From: Pelethousia sp034933245 | GTDB lineage: Bacteria; Bacillota; Clostridia; Christensenellales; CAG-138 | Direction of reading: 5' to 3' | NCBI GenBank assembly: GCA_034933245.1 | Contig: JAYFNX010000030.1 | Coordinates: 1 to 14,698 of the forward strand | Length of the DNA stretch: 14,698 nt | Shown here: one piece after another, positions 13,966 through 14,698 of the stretch | Layout: the number at the start of each line of letters is the position of its first letter | Numbering within the stretch: the stretch's first letter is position 1 | Notes under the pieces: model-generated | What the model saw: only the letters and a program-made list of their open reading frames with translations | What the model was told of the DNA's origin: nothing | Database searches by the model: none | Program-made: the position numbers and the translations under genes

Positions 13966-14698
13966 ATGGAGTTTACCTCAGCCCATGCCCCCCACTTCGA
14001 GGGGAAAGTACCGCATCTGCTGTGCGCTGCGGAGGATATAGCGGATATCGTGCTTTTGCCGGGGGATCCGGGGCGAGTCGAGTTATTTGCACAGATATTT
14101 GACGATTTTGCAATCGTGAGCCGTAACCGCGAATATACAGTGGGAACCGGTACATATAAAGGCGTGAAGATGAGCGTGTGCTCAACGGGGATTGGAGCGC
14201 CTTCTACGGAAATCGCCGTTATCGAGCTGATCGAACTGGGCGCAAAAGCCCTTGTGCGGGTAGGCGGAACAGGCGTGATACAGCCGCATATCCCCTGCGG
14301 TGATCTGATTATCAATACGGCGGCCATGCGCAAAGGGGGCGCTTCCCAGTTTTATGCCCCGCCCGAATATCCCGCTGTCGCATCCTTCGAAGTGGTGGAA
14401 AGCTTGCTGAAAATTTGCAAACAAGAAGGGCGGCACGTGGAAAAGGGAATCTGCGCCTCTGTCGGGTCCTTTTTCGCCGGGCAGGGACGATCGGCGGCGG
14501 GGAGAGACTTCCACGATAATGGGCTGATAGAAAACTACAGGCGCTTGGGCGTTTTGAATCTTGAAATGGAAGCGGAGACGATCTTTACGCTGGGTTCTCT
14601 CTTTCATATTTATACCGGGAGCATATGCGCCGTTCACTGCAACCGCATAAAAGATCAATGGCTGCTTGATTTTCAACAGGCGCAAATCGAGGTCGGAC
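13966..14698 (+). CDS. Uridine phosphorylase (Udp family), N-terminal 244 residues, cut by right edge
   Basis: The enzyme cleaves uridine with phosphate to uracil and ribose-1-phosphate in the cytoplasm. The ATG at 13966 has AAGGGG upstream, 14 bases after the permease stop, and the frame stays open to the edge. It aligns well with E. coli Udp as I recall it: LPGDPGRVE (Gly33, Arg37), SRNREYT (Arg55), CSTGIGAPSTEIAV, VRVGGTGVIQPHI, then GASQFYAPPEYPAVASFE and NLEMEAETI. The uracil-binding pair of Udp is kept as Gln173 and Arg175 (AGQGR), and the ribose-binding Glu-Met-Glu is 200-202. Arg98 matches phosphate-binding Arg91. The position of E. coli Thr94 is Gly101 here, and the loop after Arg175 is shorter. 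Roughly 25-30 residues should remain beyond the edge. A pyrimidine-specific enzyme is likely but other nucleosides are possible. Confidence 0.9.
   Translation, partial: MEFTSAHAPHFEGKVPHLLCAAEDIADIVLLPGDPGRVELFAQIFDDFAIVSRNREYTVGTGTYKGVKMSVCSTGIGAPSTEIAVIELIELGAKALVRVGGTGVIQPHIPCGDLIINTAAMRKGGASQFYAPPEYPAVASFEVVESLLKICKQEGRHVEKGICASVGSFFAGQGRSAAGRDFHDNGLIENYRRLGVLNLEMEAETIFTLGSLFHIYTGSICAVHCNRIKDQWLLDFQQAQIEVG

Overview
The window most likely comes from a Clostridia-type Firmicute. The evidence is strong AGGAGG-like ribosome sites, tight 4 to 14 base operon overlaps, TTGACA/TATAAT-type promoters, an OmpR/sensor-kinase pair overlapping by 11 bases, PadR plus DUF1700 plus zinc-ribbon membrane proteins, and DUF2202/DUF2680 secreted proteins. 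Base composition looks roughly balanced, so this is not a low-GC Clostridium. No rRNA, tRNA, CRISPR array, insertion sequence or phage gene is visible. No stretch longer than 300 bases lacks a gene.

Layout. (1) 1-1684, minus: the N-terminal 561 residues of a large secreted, modular surface protein whose C-terminus lies beyond the left edge. (2) 1868-3995, minus: a response regulator and a sensor histidine kinase. (3) 4174-6672, plus, divergent from the two-component pair: a NapH-like membrane 4Fe-4S protein, a membrane-anchored small protein overlapping it, a secreted ferritin-like DUF2202 protein and a secreted DUF2680 protein, closed by a strong terminator at 6686-6721. The shared divergent control region carries repeats that could be bound by the regulator, so the pair may control this envelope redox/metal module. 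(4) 6884-10898, plus: a PadR repressor, a DUF1700 membrane protein and two large N-terminal zinc-ribbon, single-TM proteins with unrecognised extracytoplasmic domains. This set behaves like one operon and is the least explained part of the window. (5) 10924-11385: a small lipoprotein gene that looks frameshifted at both ends, followed by a terminator. (6) 11646-14698, plus: an IclR regulator, a NitT/TauT-type ABC ATPase and permease, and a uridine phosphorylase cut by the right edge. This is probably a nucleoside or pyrimidine uptake and salvage operon.

Main observations to re-check. First, several single-base indel signatures cluster in short homopolymer runs between 9331 and 11385, including a compensating double frameshift inside the larger zinc-ribbon protein. 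They are either assembly errors or decay. Second, the PadR-linked twin zinc-ribbon system is an uncharacterised envelope system. Third, the divergent unit of two-component genes and NapH-like/DUF2202/DUF2680 genes suggests an extracytoplasmic redox or metal function. Functional statements beyond family assignment are inference.
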